This document shows, one piece after another, positions 50,833 through 57,796 of a stretch of DNA of 57,796 nucleotides (its first letter is position 1; every line of letters starts with the position of its first letter). This DNA comes from Terriglobia bacterium (GTDB taxonomy: Bacteria > Acidobacteriota > Terriglobia > Terriglobales > Acidobacteriaceae), in assembly GCA_032252755.1 (NCBI GenBank), contig JAVUPY010000015.1:1-57796 (forward strand), read 5' to 3'. The translations under genes and the position numbers were made by a program. The notes under the pieces are model-generated. The model saw only the letters and a list, made by a program, of their open reading frames with translations. It made no database searches and was not told where the DNA came from.

Positions 50833-51308
50833 GCACATTAATCCAGAACGAAATTGCCGGGGACACGCACAGAAAGCAAGCCAGGCTGAATCCGCGATGC
50901 GTGATCTGCGGGGCGGAGAATCCGAATGGTCTTCATCTCCACTTCAATATCGATCACTCCGGAGCGCATGCTGACTGGATGCCGACGGGGCAGTGGGAGA
51001 GTTTCGAGGAGACGGTGCATGGCGGGATCGTCGGTGCTGTGCTCGATGAGGCGATGTCGAAAGCGGTGATTGCCCGAGACTGGGAGGTGCTGACCGCGGA
51101 GCTTACAGTGCGATTCCGGCATCGCATTGCACCCGGCGAACAACTGCAAGTTCACGGATGGGTGGTGGAGAAGAGGCGGGGGCATATCAAGGCAGAAGCA
51201 CTTGTCGAGGGTGGTGGGGAGGAGCGGGCGCACGCTTGGGGAACTTTTCTTGTGCCTGCCAGAAACTCAAGAGGAGATCGCGACATTACAGAGCGACAGT
51301 TGATCTGA
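50829..51308 (+). CDS. PaaI-type hotdog thioesterase
   Basis: A 159-residue protein of the PaaI thioesterase family. The core has NPNGLHLHFNIDH, ESFEETVHGGIVGAVLDEAMSKA, TAELTVRFRHRIAPGEQLQVHG and the usual AxxxxLVEGG stretch. The catalytic Glu/Asp would be the one in GAVLDEAM. Substrates are probably acyl- or aryl-CoA esters. It overlaps the VKOR gene by 4 bp, so it is co-transcribed, though its link to disulfide formation is unclear. An N-terminal CxxC (RCVICGAEN) may bind zinc and is odd for the family. Confidence 0.82.
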   Translation: MSTLIQNEIAGDTHRKQARLNPRCVICGAENPNGLHLHFNIDHSGAHADWMPTGQWESFEETVHGGIVGAVLDEAMSKAVIARDWEVLTAELTVRFRHRIAPGEQLQVHGWVVEKRRGHIKAEALVEGGGEERAHAWGTFLVPARNSRGDRDITERQLI

Positions 51309-51345
51309 TCCCCTGAGCGGGATCGCAGGGCCGGAAGGGGGCTGT

Positions 51346-51813
51346 ATGAGTTGGGCTAACATTGCAGGATGTGCGCTTCTGTTCGCTCTCGTGCTCTATG
51401 TGGTCGTACTATTTCGAGTCGCTTTGCGACCGAGCAAGACAGTTCGCCCGCCGGAAATGAAGTGCAAACTTCCATTCATCCTTTCCATCACCAGCCTGGA
51501 CTGCGAATTTGCCACGATCTGGCAAACACAAATCCCTGCGCTGAAGATGCTGCAATCGTCAGGGAGGTATGGGGTGAGCGAGGCGTCTCTTGCTCCTGTA
51601 TTCCGGCGCCTGGGGCGGAAGTATCCCGAACTATGCGATGGGGCCGAGTTCGAAGACTGGGTCAGCGCTTTGGAGCACGCGGGAGTCATCACGCGGAAAG
51701 GTACAACCGTGAAGATCACGGATAAGGGAATATTTGTGATCGAATTGCTCGAGAGCGGAGCAATGAAAGATTGCTACGAGACGGAATTTTATCAACTGCA
51801 CCATTCCGGCTAG
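51346..51813 (+). CDS. Membrane-anchored winged-helix-like protein
   Basis: A 155-residue protein with one N-terminal helix (ALLFALVLYVVVLFRVAL) and a soluble domain that looks like a winged helix (QIPALKMLQSSGRYGVSEASLAPVFRRLG, EDWVSALEHAGVITRKGTTVKITDKGIFVIELL). AAGGGGG precedes the ATG. It lies 37 bp after the thioesterase gene on the same strand and may be the last gene of the padR operon. I do not recognise the family; a small-ligand or protein-contact sensor near the membrane is possible. Confidence 0.65.
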   Translation: MSWANIAGCALLFALVLYVVVLFRVALRPSKTVRPPEMKCKLPFILSITSLDCEFATIWQTQIPALKMLQSSGRYGVSEASLAPVFRRLGRKYPELCDGAEFEDWVSALEHAGVITRKGTTVKITDKGIFVIELLESGAMKDCYETEFYQLHHSG

Positions 51814-51946
51814 GTCAACCGAACAATCGAAGATGGTTCGAACCAGAGGACGAGGAACTTACGGGTGAGACAAGACCTAACGACTCTGTGCGAGGACCAT
51901 TCCCACGGGCCCGCACTTTTGTGCTAAAGTCCCTGCACGGGTGAGG

Positions 51947-51998
51947 CCGCAGTTCTGCCAAAACAATTCAGCCAGCCAGGCAGGGTATGCCTCTGCGG
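51947..51998 (+). ncRNA. Candidate structured leader upstream of the TTHB210-like gene
   Basis: Two nested helices are visible: CCGCAG/CTGCGG (51947-51952 with 51993-51998) and CTGCC/GGCAG (51955-51959 with 51979-51983), the second inside the first. The element ends 90 nt before the start codon of the exported protein. It has the look of a conserved leader, but I do not recognise any riboswitch family. The rest of 51814-52089 holds no gene. Confidence 0.35.
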
Positions 51999-52089
51999 AG
52001 GTGTTTGTGTGCCCAGACTGGTTGCTTCAGGCCGACGACCTCAGAGCCCGAATAACAGGCCCGTAGATTTCCAACTGGAGAAAAAGAGA

Positions 52090-52959
52090 ATGAAAGCGAA
52101 TTGTGTCGCCAGCACGACAGGGCCTTGGGTTCGGTTGATCCTAACAGTGGTCACCGTGGTAGCGATTGCGCTGCCTGTATTCGCCGATTCCAAATCGAAA
52201 GTTTCCGGGACCTTCTACGGAGAACCGCAGGCGGTTGCCGCCGGCACCGCGCGCTCCTATCTCACCATGAAGGAAGGGGTTCCGGTCGAGATAGGTTTTG
52301 AGTTAAGCGAAGAAGCTTTGCGGAGTATGCCGCCTGGTGAAAAATGGCAGCCGGGGCACGAGCACAAGATGACCGAATACCTGTTGCCGCTTCCAGCGGA
52401 AGCTGAAACTTCAATCGTCAAGGTGCTGGAACTGGACTGGCATCCGGGCGGGCACGAGCCTCCGGGTGTTTATGACGTGCCGCACTTCGATTTTCACTTC
52501 TACACGATCAGCCTTGCGGAGCGGAACGCGATCGACCCTGCCGATCCTGACTACATGAAAAAGGCAGAGCAGGTGCCGTCACCGGACCTACTCCCAGCCG
52601 GATGCGTGACCGCGACTCCGGTGACGCCAATTCCGCGCATGGGCGTTCACTGGGTGTACGGCGACGCCGAGGAATTACATGGAAAGCCATTCACGAAAAC
52701 CTTCATTCACGGTTCGTGGCAGGGCCGAATGGTTTTTTACGAGCCGATGATCGCGAAGGCATTTCTGGAAAGCAAGCCGGATGTAACGGTGCAGATTGCC
52801 GCGGCGAAGTGTTATGAGCCGGCCGGGTATCATCCGACCACCTACAGGATTCGTTACGACGACGAGAGTCATACGTATCGTGTGTCGCTGGGAGGGTTCG
52901 CTTATCGGGGTTGCGAGTCGCGGACTAAAACGGCGTCCAATTCGGAGCATGACCACTAG
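52090..52959 (+). CDS. Secreted TTHB210-like (DUF5602) protein
   Basis: A 289-residue exported protein; the signal peptide ends ALPVFA. The mature part has the segments SYLTMKEGVPVEIGFELSEEAL, WHPGGHEPPGVYDVPHFDFHFYTI, PRMGVHWVYGDAEELHG and KTFIHGSWQGRMVFYEPMI, which I recall as the TTHB210-like/DUF5602 family. Conserved His and Asp clusters (DVPHFDFHF) suggest a metal site. No enzymatic activity is known. I use the ATG at 52090 with GGAG upstream; an upstream GTG at 52009 would add 27 residues before the signal peptide. Confidence 0.75.
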   Translation: MKANCVASTTGPWVRLILTVVTVVAIALPVFADSKSKVSGTFYGEPQAVAAGTARSYLTMKEGVPVEIGFELSEEALRSMPPGEKWQPGHEHKMTEYLLPLPAEAETSIVKVLELDWHPGGHEPPGVYDVPHFDFHFYTISLAERNAIDPADPDYMKKAEQVPSPDLLPAGCVTATPVTPIPRMGVHWVYGDAEELHGKPFTKTFIHGSWQGRMVFYEPMIAKAFLESKPDVTVQIAAAKCYEPAGYHPTTYRIRYDDESHTYRVSLGGFAYRGCESRTKTASNSEHDH

Positions 52960-53030
52960 GGCAAGCGGAGAACTGAAGATCGGGTAAACCGAAGAACGAA
53001 AGTCCCACGATCAAAGAGTAAAAACAACAA

Positions 53031-53057
53031 CCCCGCCCTGGCGAAGCCAGGACGGGG
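53031..53057 (-). terminator. Terminator linked to RHS remnant 2
   Basis: CCCCG-C-CCTGGC-GAA-GCCAGG-A-CGGGG (53031-53057) forms a stem with one mismatch. On the minus strand TTGTTGTTTTT follows. It matches the plus-strand terminator at 48215-48246 in reverse, and it sits after the RHS remnant on the same strand. Confidence 0.65.
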
Positions 53058-53071
53058 CACCCGGCACTGTT

Positions 53072-53167
53072 TGAGAGTGGATCCGGGCTGGTGAACCGCC
53101 CCATGTTGCTGCCGTAGTATCGGGCTCCGAAGTAGTCCAGTCCGGTTTCCGAGTCGCGTTCTGTGCC
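53072..53167 (-). pseudogene. RHS-core remnant 2
   Basis: The minus strand encodes TGTERDSETGLDYFGARY followed by YGSNMGRFTSPDP, the hallmark RHS-repeat-associated core near the end of large RHS/YD toxins. The rest of a 1,000+ residue protein is absent and the frame degrades on both sides. It is a fragment left by deletion or copying. Confidence 0.8.
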
Positions 53168-53290
53168 GGTAGAACGTGATTGTTTTCGATTCAGCATCTC
53201 GCGATGATCATGCTACAGGGGGATGTCGGTGAGAGCGAGTGGATTCGAGAGGGAGAAATGCAGGTCACCTCGACTCCGCCGCGCAAAGGC

Positions 53291-53353
53291 GCGGCTGCGC
53301 TCGGGATGACGAGGTTTGGCACCGAGATCAGTGCGGCTGCGCTCGGGATGACG
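53291..53353. repeat. Two copies of a 21-bp repeat
   Basis: GCGGCTGCGCTCGGGATGAC followed by G occurs at 53291-53311 and again at 53333-53353, 42 bp apart, in the gap between the RHS remnant and the radical SAM gene. The unit looks like a dispersed short intergenic repeat. The remaining part of 52960-53415 is otherwise without a gene. Confidence 0.7.
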
Positions 53354-53376
53354 GTTTCTGGGAAAAGTAACAGAAC

Positions 53377-53396
53377 GGCACGGCAGAAGCCGTGCC
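53377..53396 (-). terminator. Hairpin after the radical SAM gene
   Basis: GGCACGGC-AGAA-GCCGTGCC is a perfect 8-bp stem, 20 bp beyond the stop of the minus-strand radical SAM gene. The following minus-strand sequence is GTTCTGTTACTTTTCC, so the T-run is broken and termination is likely but not certain. Confidence 0.55.
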
Positions 53397-53415
53397 CCTT
53401 CAAAGCAACATCGAC

Positions 53416-54414
53416 TTACGATTTAGCGAAGGACAGGTAGTTGCTGACGTTCTCCCAGAGAAGCTTCGGGAAGCTCTTGTCGAGGTTGGACCGAATTGCG
53501 ACGTAGCACTGGTCGCACGTATTCGTATTCGTAAATTCCTTCACCATTCGCGCCTGTTCATTGAGCGGGTACTGCTGGAAGATCATCGAGCAGGGTTGCA
53601 GCGTTCCGTGTGCGCGGACTACCAGGAATCGATGTCCCGCCTTGCAACCGCCCATTCTGCCGGCATGAAAGAACTTGCGGGTTTCGTGCAGCGTTGTGGG
53701 CGCGCTGACGATCCAGTTGGTTTCGTCGCGGCGCGTGTTGATGCGATCGAACTCGGTGTTGAGCTGCACGAGTTGGTTGGGGTGCGGTGAAAGTTCCTTG
53801 TTGCCGGTACGCTTGGCGGAGTAGGAGCTGTAGCAGATGTTGACGCCCCATTCGCGCGCCTTGTCGGCCAGGGCATTGATGTAGGGCAGGTTCTCGCTGT
53901 GGATGCAGCAGTTGAGGACGATGTCGTCGTAGCCGTGCCTGGCCAGCTTGGGGACGACCTCGCTGAGGTGGTCGTAGAGTCCGGGAAGTCCGCGGAACTG
54001 GTCGTGGCGATCGTCGGGGAAGTCGAGGGAGACGGAGAACTGGTCGACGCCGGCTTCGCGGAGGGCGAGGTACTTCTCCTCGGTCATGAGCGACCAGTTG
54101 GAGACGAAGATGATGTAGGGAATGCTGGCGCCGTTCTTGACGTTGCGTACTATGTCGACGACGTCTTCGCGCATCAGCGGTTCGCCGCCGGAGATCTGGA
54201 CGACAGCCGGCCGCAGCACCTTCATGTAGCGCTTGTAGTCCGCGGGCTTCATGTTGCGCGATTCGTCGCGCGGGCCGCCGTGGTCGCAATGCTTGCAGTA
54301 GGCGGTGCAGGAGTCGGTGACCTCGAAGGAGAGGACGATCGGTCGAGTTGTAAGCCAGTTGCGCGAGCCGCGAGCGATGATGCGAAGCGATTGCTTCAGG
54401 GAGACTTTTCGCAT
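53416..54414 (-). CDS. Radical SAM enzyme with C-terminal cysteine cluster
   Basis: A 332-residue enzyme. The radical SAM cluster is C36-x3-C40-x2-C43 (CTAYCKHC), followed by QISGGEPLMREDVVDIV and VDQFSVSLDFPDD, as in the radical SAM/SPASM group. The C-terminal cysteines (GGCKAG, PCSM, TCDQC) probably hold an auxiliary Fe-S cluster. Enzymes of this shape modify peptides, cofactors or lipids; no precursor peptide is obvious next to it. A long antisense frame in the same bases is a GC-skew shadow. The start is the ATG at 54412-54414. Confidence 0.85.
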   Translation of the reverse strand: MRKVSLKQSLRIIARGSRNWLTTRPIVLSFEVTDSCTAYCKHCDHGGPRDESRNMKPADYKRYMKVLRPAVVQISGGEPLMREDVVDIVRNVKNGASIPYIIFVSNWSLMTEEKYLALREAGVDQFSVSLDFPDDRHDQFRGLPGLYDHLSEVVPKLARHGYDDIVLNCCIHSENLPYINALADKAREWGVNICYSSYSAKRTGNKELSPHPNQLVQLNTEFDRINTRRDETNWIVSAPTTLHETRKFFHAGRMGGCKAGHRFLVVRAHGTLQPCSMIFQQYPLNEQARMVKEFTNTNTCDQCYVAIRSNLDKSFPKLLWENVSNYLSFAKS

Positions 54415-54522
54415 GATGTAGGCAGTATTCGCCGCAAGAATCGTAGCAGGAGCGATGTCCGCGATGGTGTGATAACGGTCACGAAAATGCGGATGCGAGG
54501 TTGCAGCGAATGGTAGGAAACA

Positions 54523-54550
54523 AGTAGCGAGTTGCGAGTAGCGCGTTGCG
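54523..54550. repeat. 14-bp tandem repeat
   Basis: AGTAGCGAGTTGCG (54523-54536) and AGTAGCGCGTTGCG (54537-54550) are direct tandem copies with one difference. They lie in the 178-bp gap upstream of the radical SAM gene and downstream of cutC. Confidence 0.7.
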
Positions 54551-54592
54551 AGTGGAACCCCAAATCAAGCCATCGCCAGATCGATAATGTCG

Positions 54593-55345
54593 CTACGGCC
54601 TACTGCTGGCTACTGTCTCCACGATGCCTGCAATTACCTCTCGATCGGTCACATCGTAGCGATTCTCGGGCGGATAGAGTGCGCCGCCGAAGGTGACGTT
54701 TGGGCGGGATTCGCAGGAGGGATCGTGTTGGGGTTTCCACGCGGCAACGTGGAGTTCGCGACATTTCGTAACGCGCAGGACTTCGGGAATTGCGTAGGGC
54801 TTGATGCCGCCGCCGGGCATCACCGTGATGCGGTGGGCGGCGTGCTCCGTGAGGCGGCGGATGAGATCGAGGCCTTCGGGAACGGTATCCTGCTGGCCGC
54901 TGGTAAGGACTCGGGTGAAGCCGAGCGAGATGAGTTGCTCGAGGGCGCTGAATGGGTCGGGCGTGACGTCGATGGCGCGGTGGAAGACGGATTCGTGCCG
55001 CCCGGTGAGGTCGCGGAGAATGCGGTTGCGCGCGAGGTCGATGGTTCCGTCACGGTTGAGGATGCCGAAGACGATGCCGTCGGCGCCGGCGTCGAGCAGG
55101 GCGCGGGCGTCGTGCTGCATGGCGGCGAATTCAGCTTCGGTGTAGCAGAAGCCGCCGCCGCGCGGACGTACCATGGCGATGATTGGAATCTTCAGGCGAC
55201 GTCGGGCCTCGATCATCGAGCCGATGGATGGTGTGAGGCCGCCGAGAAAGAGGCAGGAACAGAGTTCGACGCGTTGCGCTCCGCCGCGTTCGGCTTCAAT
55301 GGCGTCGTCGAGCGAGCCGCAGCAGACTTCGAGAAGGACGGACAT
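54593..55345 (-). CDS. cutC: Copper homeostasis protein CutC
   Basis: A 250-residue TIM-barrel protein of the CutC family. Family segments are present: LEVCCGSLDDAIEAERGGAQRVELCSCLFLGGLTPS, IPIIAMVRPRGGGFCYTEAE, DGIVFGILNRDGTID, VFHRAIDVTPDPFSALEQL, GFTRVLTSGQQDTVPEG and VMPGGGI. The family is linked to copper handling, although its direct role is debated. It starts at an ATG at 55343-55345, divergent from the JAMM metallopeptidase gene across 70 bp. Confidence 0.92.
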   Translation of the reverse strand: MSVLLEVCCGSLDDAIEAERGGAQRVELCSCLFLGGLTPSIGSMIEARRRLKIPIIAMVRPRGGGFCYTEAEFAAMQHDARALLDAGADGIVFGILNRDGTIDLARNRILRDLTGRHESVFHRAIDVTPDPFSALEQLISLGFTRVLTSGQQDTVPEGLDLIRRLTEHAAHRITVMPGGGIKPYAIPEVLRVTKCRELHVAAWKPQHDPSCESRPNVTFGGALYPPENRYDVTDREVIAGIVETVASSRP

Positions 55346-55357
55346 GGGAAGATGTTA

Positions 55358-55389
55358 AATGACGAATGACGAATTTCGGAATGACGAAT
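55358..55389. repeat. AATGACGAAT repeats between cutC and the JAMM gene
   Basis: AATGACGAAT occurs three times, at 55358-55367, 55365-55374 (overlapping the first) and 55380-55389. The pattern looks like a low-complexity intergenic repeat. The divergent promoters of cutC and the next gene must lie in the same 70 bp. Confidence 0.6.
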
Positions 55390-55415
55390 GAACGGCAATT
55401 GACTATCTTCTACGC

Positions 55416-55862
55416 ATGGCAGAGTTGACGGAAGTTGTGGTGGACCGGAAGGTGCTGGATGGGTTCAAGCGGAGGGCACTGCAGGTGTACCCATTGGAGC
55501 TGCTGGAGCAGGTGGTGGGGCGCGCGGTTGAGGGGCAGGCGCGGGTGTTTGCGTTCCAGGCGATTGAGCATGAGGCGACGGAACGGGACATCACGCTTGA
55601 CGACGATGTCAATCCCATGACCGAGGGTGAGGACACAAAACGGTACGACATTCTGGGGACAATTCATTCGCATCCGATGGACACGGTGGAGCCGAGCCCG
55701 CTGGATTGGAGCTCGATGAAAGAAGATGGCGAGTTGGTGATGGGCGTGTGTTCGATTCGGAAGACGATGAAGAGACGGTTCGTCAGCTTTGCGTTTTTCA
55801 ATCGGAAGCGGGAGCAGATTCAGTTGACGATCAGCGAGCAGGCAAAGGCGGCGGGAGCGTGA
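55416..55862 (+). CDS. JAMM/MPN-domain metallopeptidase
   Basis: A 148-residue JAB1/MPN-like protein with the exact JAMM zinc motif H84-x-H86-x7-S94-x2-D97 (HSHPMDTVEPSPLD) and Glu31 upstream. The prokaryotic JAB group removes ubiquitin-like modifiers or acts on sulfur carriers or small peptides. No ubiquitin-like or E1 gene is seen next to it, so its substrate is unknown. It overlaps a possible 23-residue frame at its end (GTGA). It is divergent from cutC. Confidence 0.85.
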   Translation: MAELTEVVVDRKVLDGFKRRALQVYPLELLEQVVGRAVEGQARVFAFQAIEHEATERDITLDDDVNPMTEGEDTKRYDILGTIHSHPMDTVEPSPLDWSSMKEDGELVMGVCSIRKTMKRRFVSFAFFNRKREQIQLTISEQAKAAGA

Positions 55863-55930
55863 GAAAGCAAGTCGAGGACTTTCAGATCGCCGAAAGCCAG
55901 CTTGTGAAGGTCGAGATTCGGGATGAGTAA
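55859..55930 (+). CDS. Possible 23-residue coupled peptide
   Basis: A GTG at 55859 overlaps the stop of the JAMM gene (GTGA) and is preceded by GGGAG. It gives a 23-residue peptide (GTG-encoded M, then RKQVEDFQIAESQLVKVEI and RDE). It may be a translationally coupled mini-gene or a frameshifted C-terminal extension of the JAMM protein. No family is recognised. Confidence 0.3.
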   Translation: MRKQVEDFQIAESQLVKVEIRDE

Positions 55931-56244
55931 TGAGAACATTCATACCGTCGCGCGAACGGTTTAGCCCAAGAAGTTTTCTTGTTCCACTGTTGGAACAGAC
56001 ACCAGTGCTTTCTGCCATTCCGACTTACAGCGATCCAGTGGCAAGTCCAAAGCCAACCTCGATGTGAAGTTATCGTCGACTGCTTCAGCACATTGATTGC
56101 AATAGGCTTGTTCGAGCCTCATAGCCCAGCAAATGACACTGCACAGTATGGCCAGAACTCCAAGTTCCGATTTCGTATCAGATAAGCGATATCCTGCGTC
56201 GAAAGGACTTGAGGGAGTAAAGTCTCACGCCAAAAGGAGGCGTT
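55931..56244. other. Gene-free stretch
   Basis: No gene is supported in this 314-bp gap. A short inverted repeat (GTTCCA-CTG-TTGGAAC near 55980-55995) is the only structure noted. The base composition is more AT-rich than nearby genes. Confidence 0.6.
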
Positions 56245-56610
56245 ATGCGAAGCATGGGATGTTGGCTAATACTCTTTCTGGTTGCTACCGCGGTTTCGGC
56301 AGTGTGCCAGTGTACTTCCGGTGATCCGGTTCTGAAGATTACTGCGTGCTGTGGCCAAGGATACTGGGTAAGGCACGTCTGCCAAGGTCTGGACGGGACC
56401 TGTGATCCGCTTTACTTGGCGGAAAACTGCGGCAGGAACTGTTATGCATTTACGGCTGGTTCATGCCTTCCGAGTCGGCCTGCGGCAACAAATCGTGAAC
56501 CATCTCCAATCCTCGTACCGAGCGAAGTGGCAGCGGCAGCAAATTGTCCGGTCCAAGAGGGTTCAATCTCATTTTCAGATTGGCTGAAACAGCATCCCTT
56601 ATCACGCTAA
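56245..56610 (+). CDS. Small cysteine-rich secreted protein
   Basis: A 121-residue exported protein with a signal peptide (MRSMGCWLILFLVATAVSAV, probably cut before CQC or just before it). About ten cysteines follow within 60 residues (CQC, ACCGQ, VCQG, TCDP, NCGRNC, SCLP), suggesting several disulfides. AAGGAGG precedes the ATG. I do not recognise the family. It is followed 18 bp later by another exported protein gene on the same strand. Confidence 0.7.
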   Translation: MRSMGCWLILFLVATAVSAVCQCTSGDPVLKITACCGQGYWVRHVCQGLDGTCDPLYLAENCGRNCYAFTAGSCLPSRPAATNREPSPILVPSEVAAAANCPVQEGSISFSDWLKQHPLSR

Positions 56611-56628
56611 TCAAGAAAAGGTGTCACG

Positions 56629-57630
56629 ATGAGATACAAGCTTGAAACTCTAGCTTTTCTTTGGATTTCGCTGCTCGCTTCTGCAATGGGTCAGCAGCAA
56701 TCGAAGGCGGAGCCCTTGCCGAGGGCACTTGCCTTATCTTCCACCACGTTGACTCAGGTTCCAGTGTTTGGTTGGTCCGATGATGTACAGTGCGATGGAA
56801 GCGGTAATCTCTACTTTCACGCTCCGGGATTGACTTACAACCGCAGCGACATCTTTGAATTGTCAGCTGACGGCGGACGCGGTAAAACCTTCTCGCTGCC
56901 GGATGAGATGGCCCAAAAAACGGCATTTGTCGGTTTCTCAGTGAGTTCGGGAGGGAGCCTAAGGGTACTGGCTGAATCACGCAAAGGAGTGCTCGCTTTC
57001 ACTTTTGGGCGAGATGGCCGTGTAACGTCAGAGACGTCGTTGGAGATTCCCGAAGACGTTACAGTAAATGCTTTCGCCGATTCTGAAAGCGGTTCAGTTG
57101 TTGTCGTGGGCTACTTCAACAAACGTGCAAAAGGTGCGATCCAAGGCAAGCCATACGCAGCGTTGTTCGCTCCGTCCGGTAAAGTTCAGACAGTGTTCAG
57201 CGAATTGAAGGGCAAAGTGGAATTGCGCGACGTACACGACAAATTGATGGATGGAGCTGCAGCGGTTGGTGAAGGTGGAACAATATACCTGTTACGCTCT
57301 GGTGAGGTCATCGTGTTGTCGGCATCAGGCACCATTCAGAGGCACATGAGATTCTCCCAGCCGGTTGGAAGTGCAGCGACCCAGTTGCGCTTATCGGAGG
57401 GCCTGTTGTCGGTGACTCTGAGCACTCTGCCAAAGCCAGGCTCAGGGAACAAAATGCTGAAGAGACAATACCTGGTTTTAAACAGCTTCACGGGCGACGA
57501 ATATGGTCTTTATGAACCTTCGGAAGAACTCGGTAACATGGATGTCTGTTTCTCGCGTCAAAACGGATTCACTTTCATTCGGACGACTGAAACAGGCGTC
57601 CTAAAACTGATGCAAGCAACAATGAAGTAA
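56629..57630 (+). CDS. Secreted beta-propeller-like protein
   Basis: A 333-residue exported protein with a signal peptide ending LLASAMGQ. The mature part is made of repeats of about 45 residues with a WSDDVQCDGSGNLYFHAPG-like start and DGRVTS/GEVIVLSASG-like strands, which recalls a seven-bladed propeller. No catalytic residues are clear. It follows the Cys-rich protein gene by 18 bp, so the two are probably co-transcribed. The neighbour downstream is convergent. Confidence 0.65.
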   Translation: MRYKLETLAFLWISLLASAMGQQQSKAEPLPRALALSSTTLTQVPVFGWSDDVQCDGSGNLYFHAPGLTYNRSDIFELSADGGRGKTFSLPDEMAQKTAFVGFSVSSGGSLRVLAESRKGVLAFTFGRDGRVTSETSLEIPEDVTVNAFADSESGSVVVVGYFNKRAKGAIQGKPYAALFAPSGKVQTVFSELKGKVELRDVHDKLMDGAAAVGEGGTIYLLRSGEVIVLSASGTIQRHMRFSQPVGSAATQLRLSEGLLSVTLSTLPKPGSGNKMLKRQYLVLNSFTGDEYGLYEPSEELGNMDVCFSRQNGFTFIRTTETGVLKLMQATMK

Positions 57631-57649
57631 GTGCTCAGTTGTCCGGCAT

Positions 57650-57796
57650 TTACTTCCCGGGGTAACTCACATGCCAGATGGAGTTGGAGCCGTCGTCGCT
57701 CACGAATAGTGAGCCGTCGTTCGCGACGGCTACGCCGACGGGGCGGCCCCAGATTTTGCCCTCTTTTGTGACAAAGCCGGTCATGAAATCTTCGTA
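57650..57796 (-). CDS. Sorbosone dehydrogenase-like PQQ protein (C-terminal fragment)
   Basis: Only the last 48 residues are in the window. The sequence runs YEDFMTGFVTKEGKIWGRP, VGVAVANDGSLFVSDDGSN and ends SIWHVSYPGK. This matches the C-terminal blade of the PQQ-dependent sugar dehydrogenase (L-sorbosone dehydrogenase-like) family as I remember it. The gene continues beyond the right edge. It converges with the propeller-like gene 19 bp away. Confidence 0.8.
   Translation of the reverse strand, partial: YEDFMTGFVTKEGKIWGRPVGVAVANDGSLFVSDDGSNSIWHVSYPGK

Noticed and set aside
53291-53353. Short repeats as a CRISPR array
   Set aside because: Only two copies with a 21-bp spacer and no further units; no cas genes nearby.
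53558-54289. Long Arg-rich minus-strand frame inside the radical SAM gene
   Set aside because: It is a different frame of the same strand over a gene with clear radical SAM motifs; the composition is that of a GC-rich shadow.

Overview
The window looks like a chromosomal piece of an acidobacterium, probably from the Terriglobia/Koribacter side of the phylum. This is inferred from gene content. There is a CadC-type winged-helix regulator fused to TPRs, a roughly 1,070-residue TonB-dependent receptor with an N-terminal carboxypeptidase-regulatory-like domain, a TPR-secretin-cohesin fusion with two lone pseudopilins, scattered RHS-core remnants, and many short GC-rich intergenic palindromes. No rRNA or ribosomal protein operon is present to fix the taxonomy.

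Layout. 1-1.9 kb: the N-terminal part of a winged-helix/TPR regulator leaving the left edge, and a small secreted protein. 2.5-8.4 kb: a tight six-gene operon for nitrate uptake and reduction (NarK, a haem-b-type membrane subunit with a zinc ribbon, a NarB/NasC-type molybdoenzyme, a four-cluster ferredoxin, a Tat-type Rieske protein and a small membrane protein). 8.4-9.1 kb: a four-helix-bundle stress-type protein and tRNA-Arg(CCT). 9.1-18.5 kb: a complete potassium emergency system, kdpFABC plus a 28-residue extra membrane peptide, an outer-membrane porin-like protein, KdpE, and a KdpD split into two divergent genes. 18.6-33.2 kb: a peptide/amino-acid utilisation region with PaiB-like protein, MocR regulator, amidohydrolase, amino-acid permease, TonB receptor, secreted prolyl oligopeptidase, PepSY membrane protein and a BNR/sialidase-fold exoprotein. 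Five intergenic sites in this region carry the same CTGGACC(T)TTTAC-type repeats, four of them as pairs spaced exactly 24 bp and always on the coding strand of the next gene. This looks like one local MocR regulon.

33.2-45.9 kb: DUF3079-like protein, smpB, the secretin-cohesin gene and two paralogous pseudopilins, a TrbI/VirB10-like exported protein, a single receiver domain, a HEAT-like secreted protein, a MarR/isoprenylcysteine-methyltransferase operon behind a 26-bp perfect palindrome, a truncated TonB receptor, uvrC and an OmpA-type lipoprotein with a hairpin-rich leader. 46-57.8 kb: two exported proteins of unknown function, an RHS-core remnant, a NifX-like His-rich protein divergent from a PadR-Trx-VKOR-thioesterase operon, a TTHB210-like secreted protein behind a candidate structured leader, a second RHS remnant, a radical SAM enzyme, CutC, a JAMM metallopeptidase, two secreted proteins and the last 48 residues of a sorbosone-dehydrogenase-like protein.

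The features most worth a second look are the repeat-defined MocR regulon and the nitrate reductase operon, which pairs an apparently cytoplasmic molybdoenzyme with a Tat-type Rieske protein. Start codons were chosen by ribosome-binding site and family length. All functions are read from sequence motifs without database searches.
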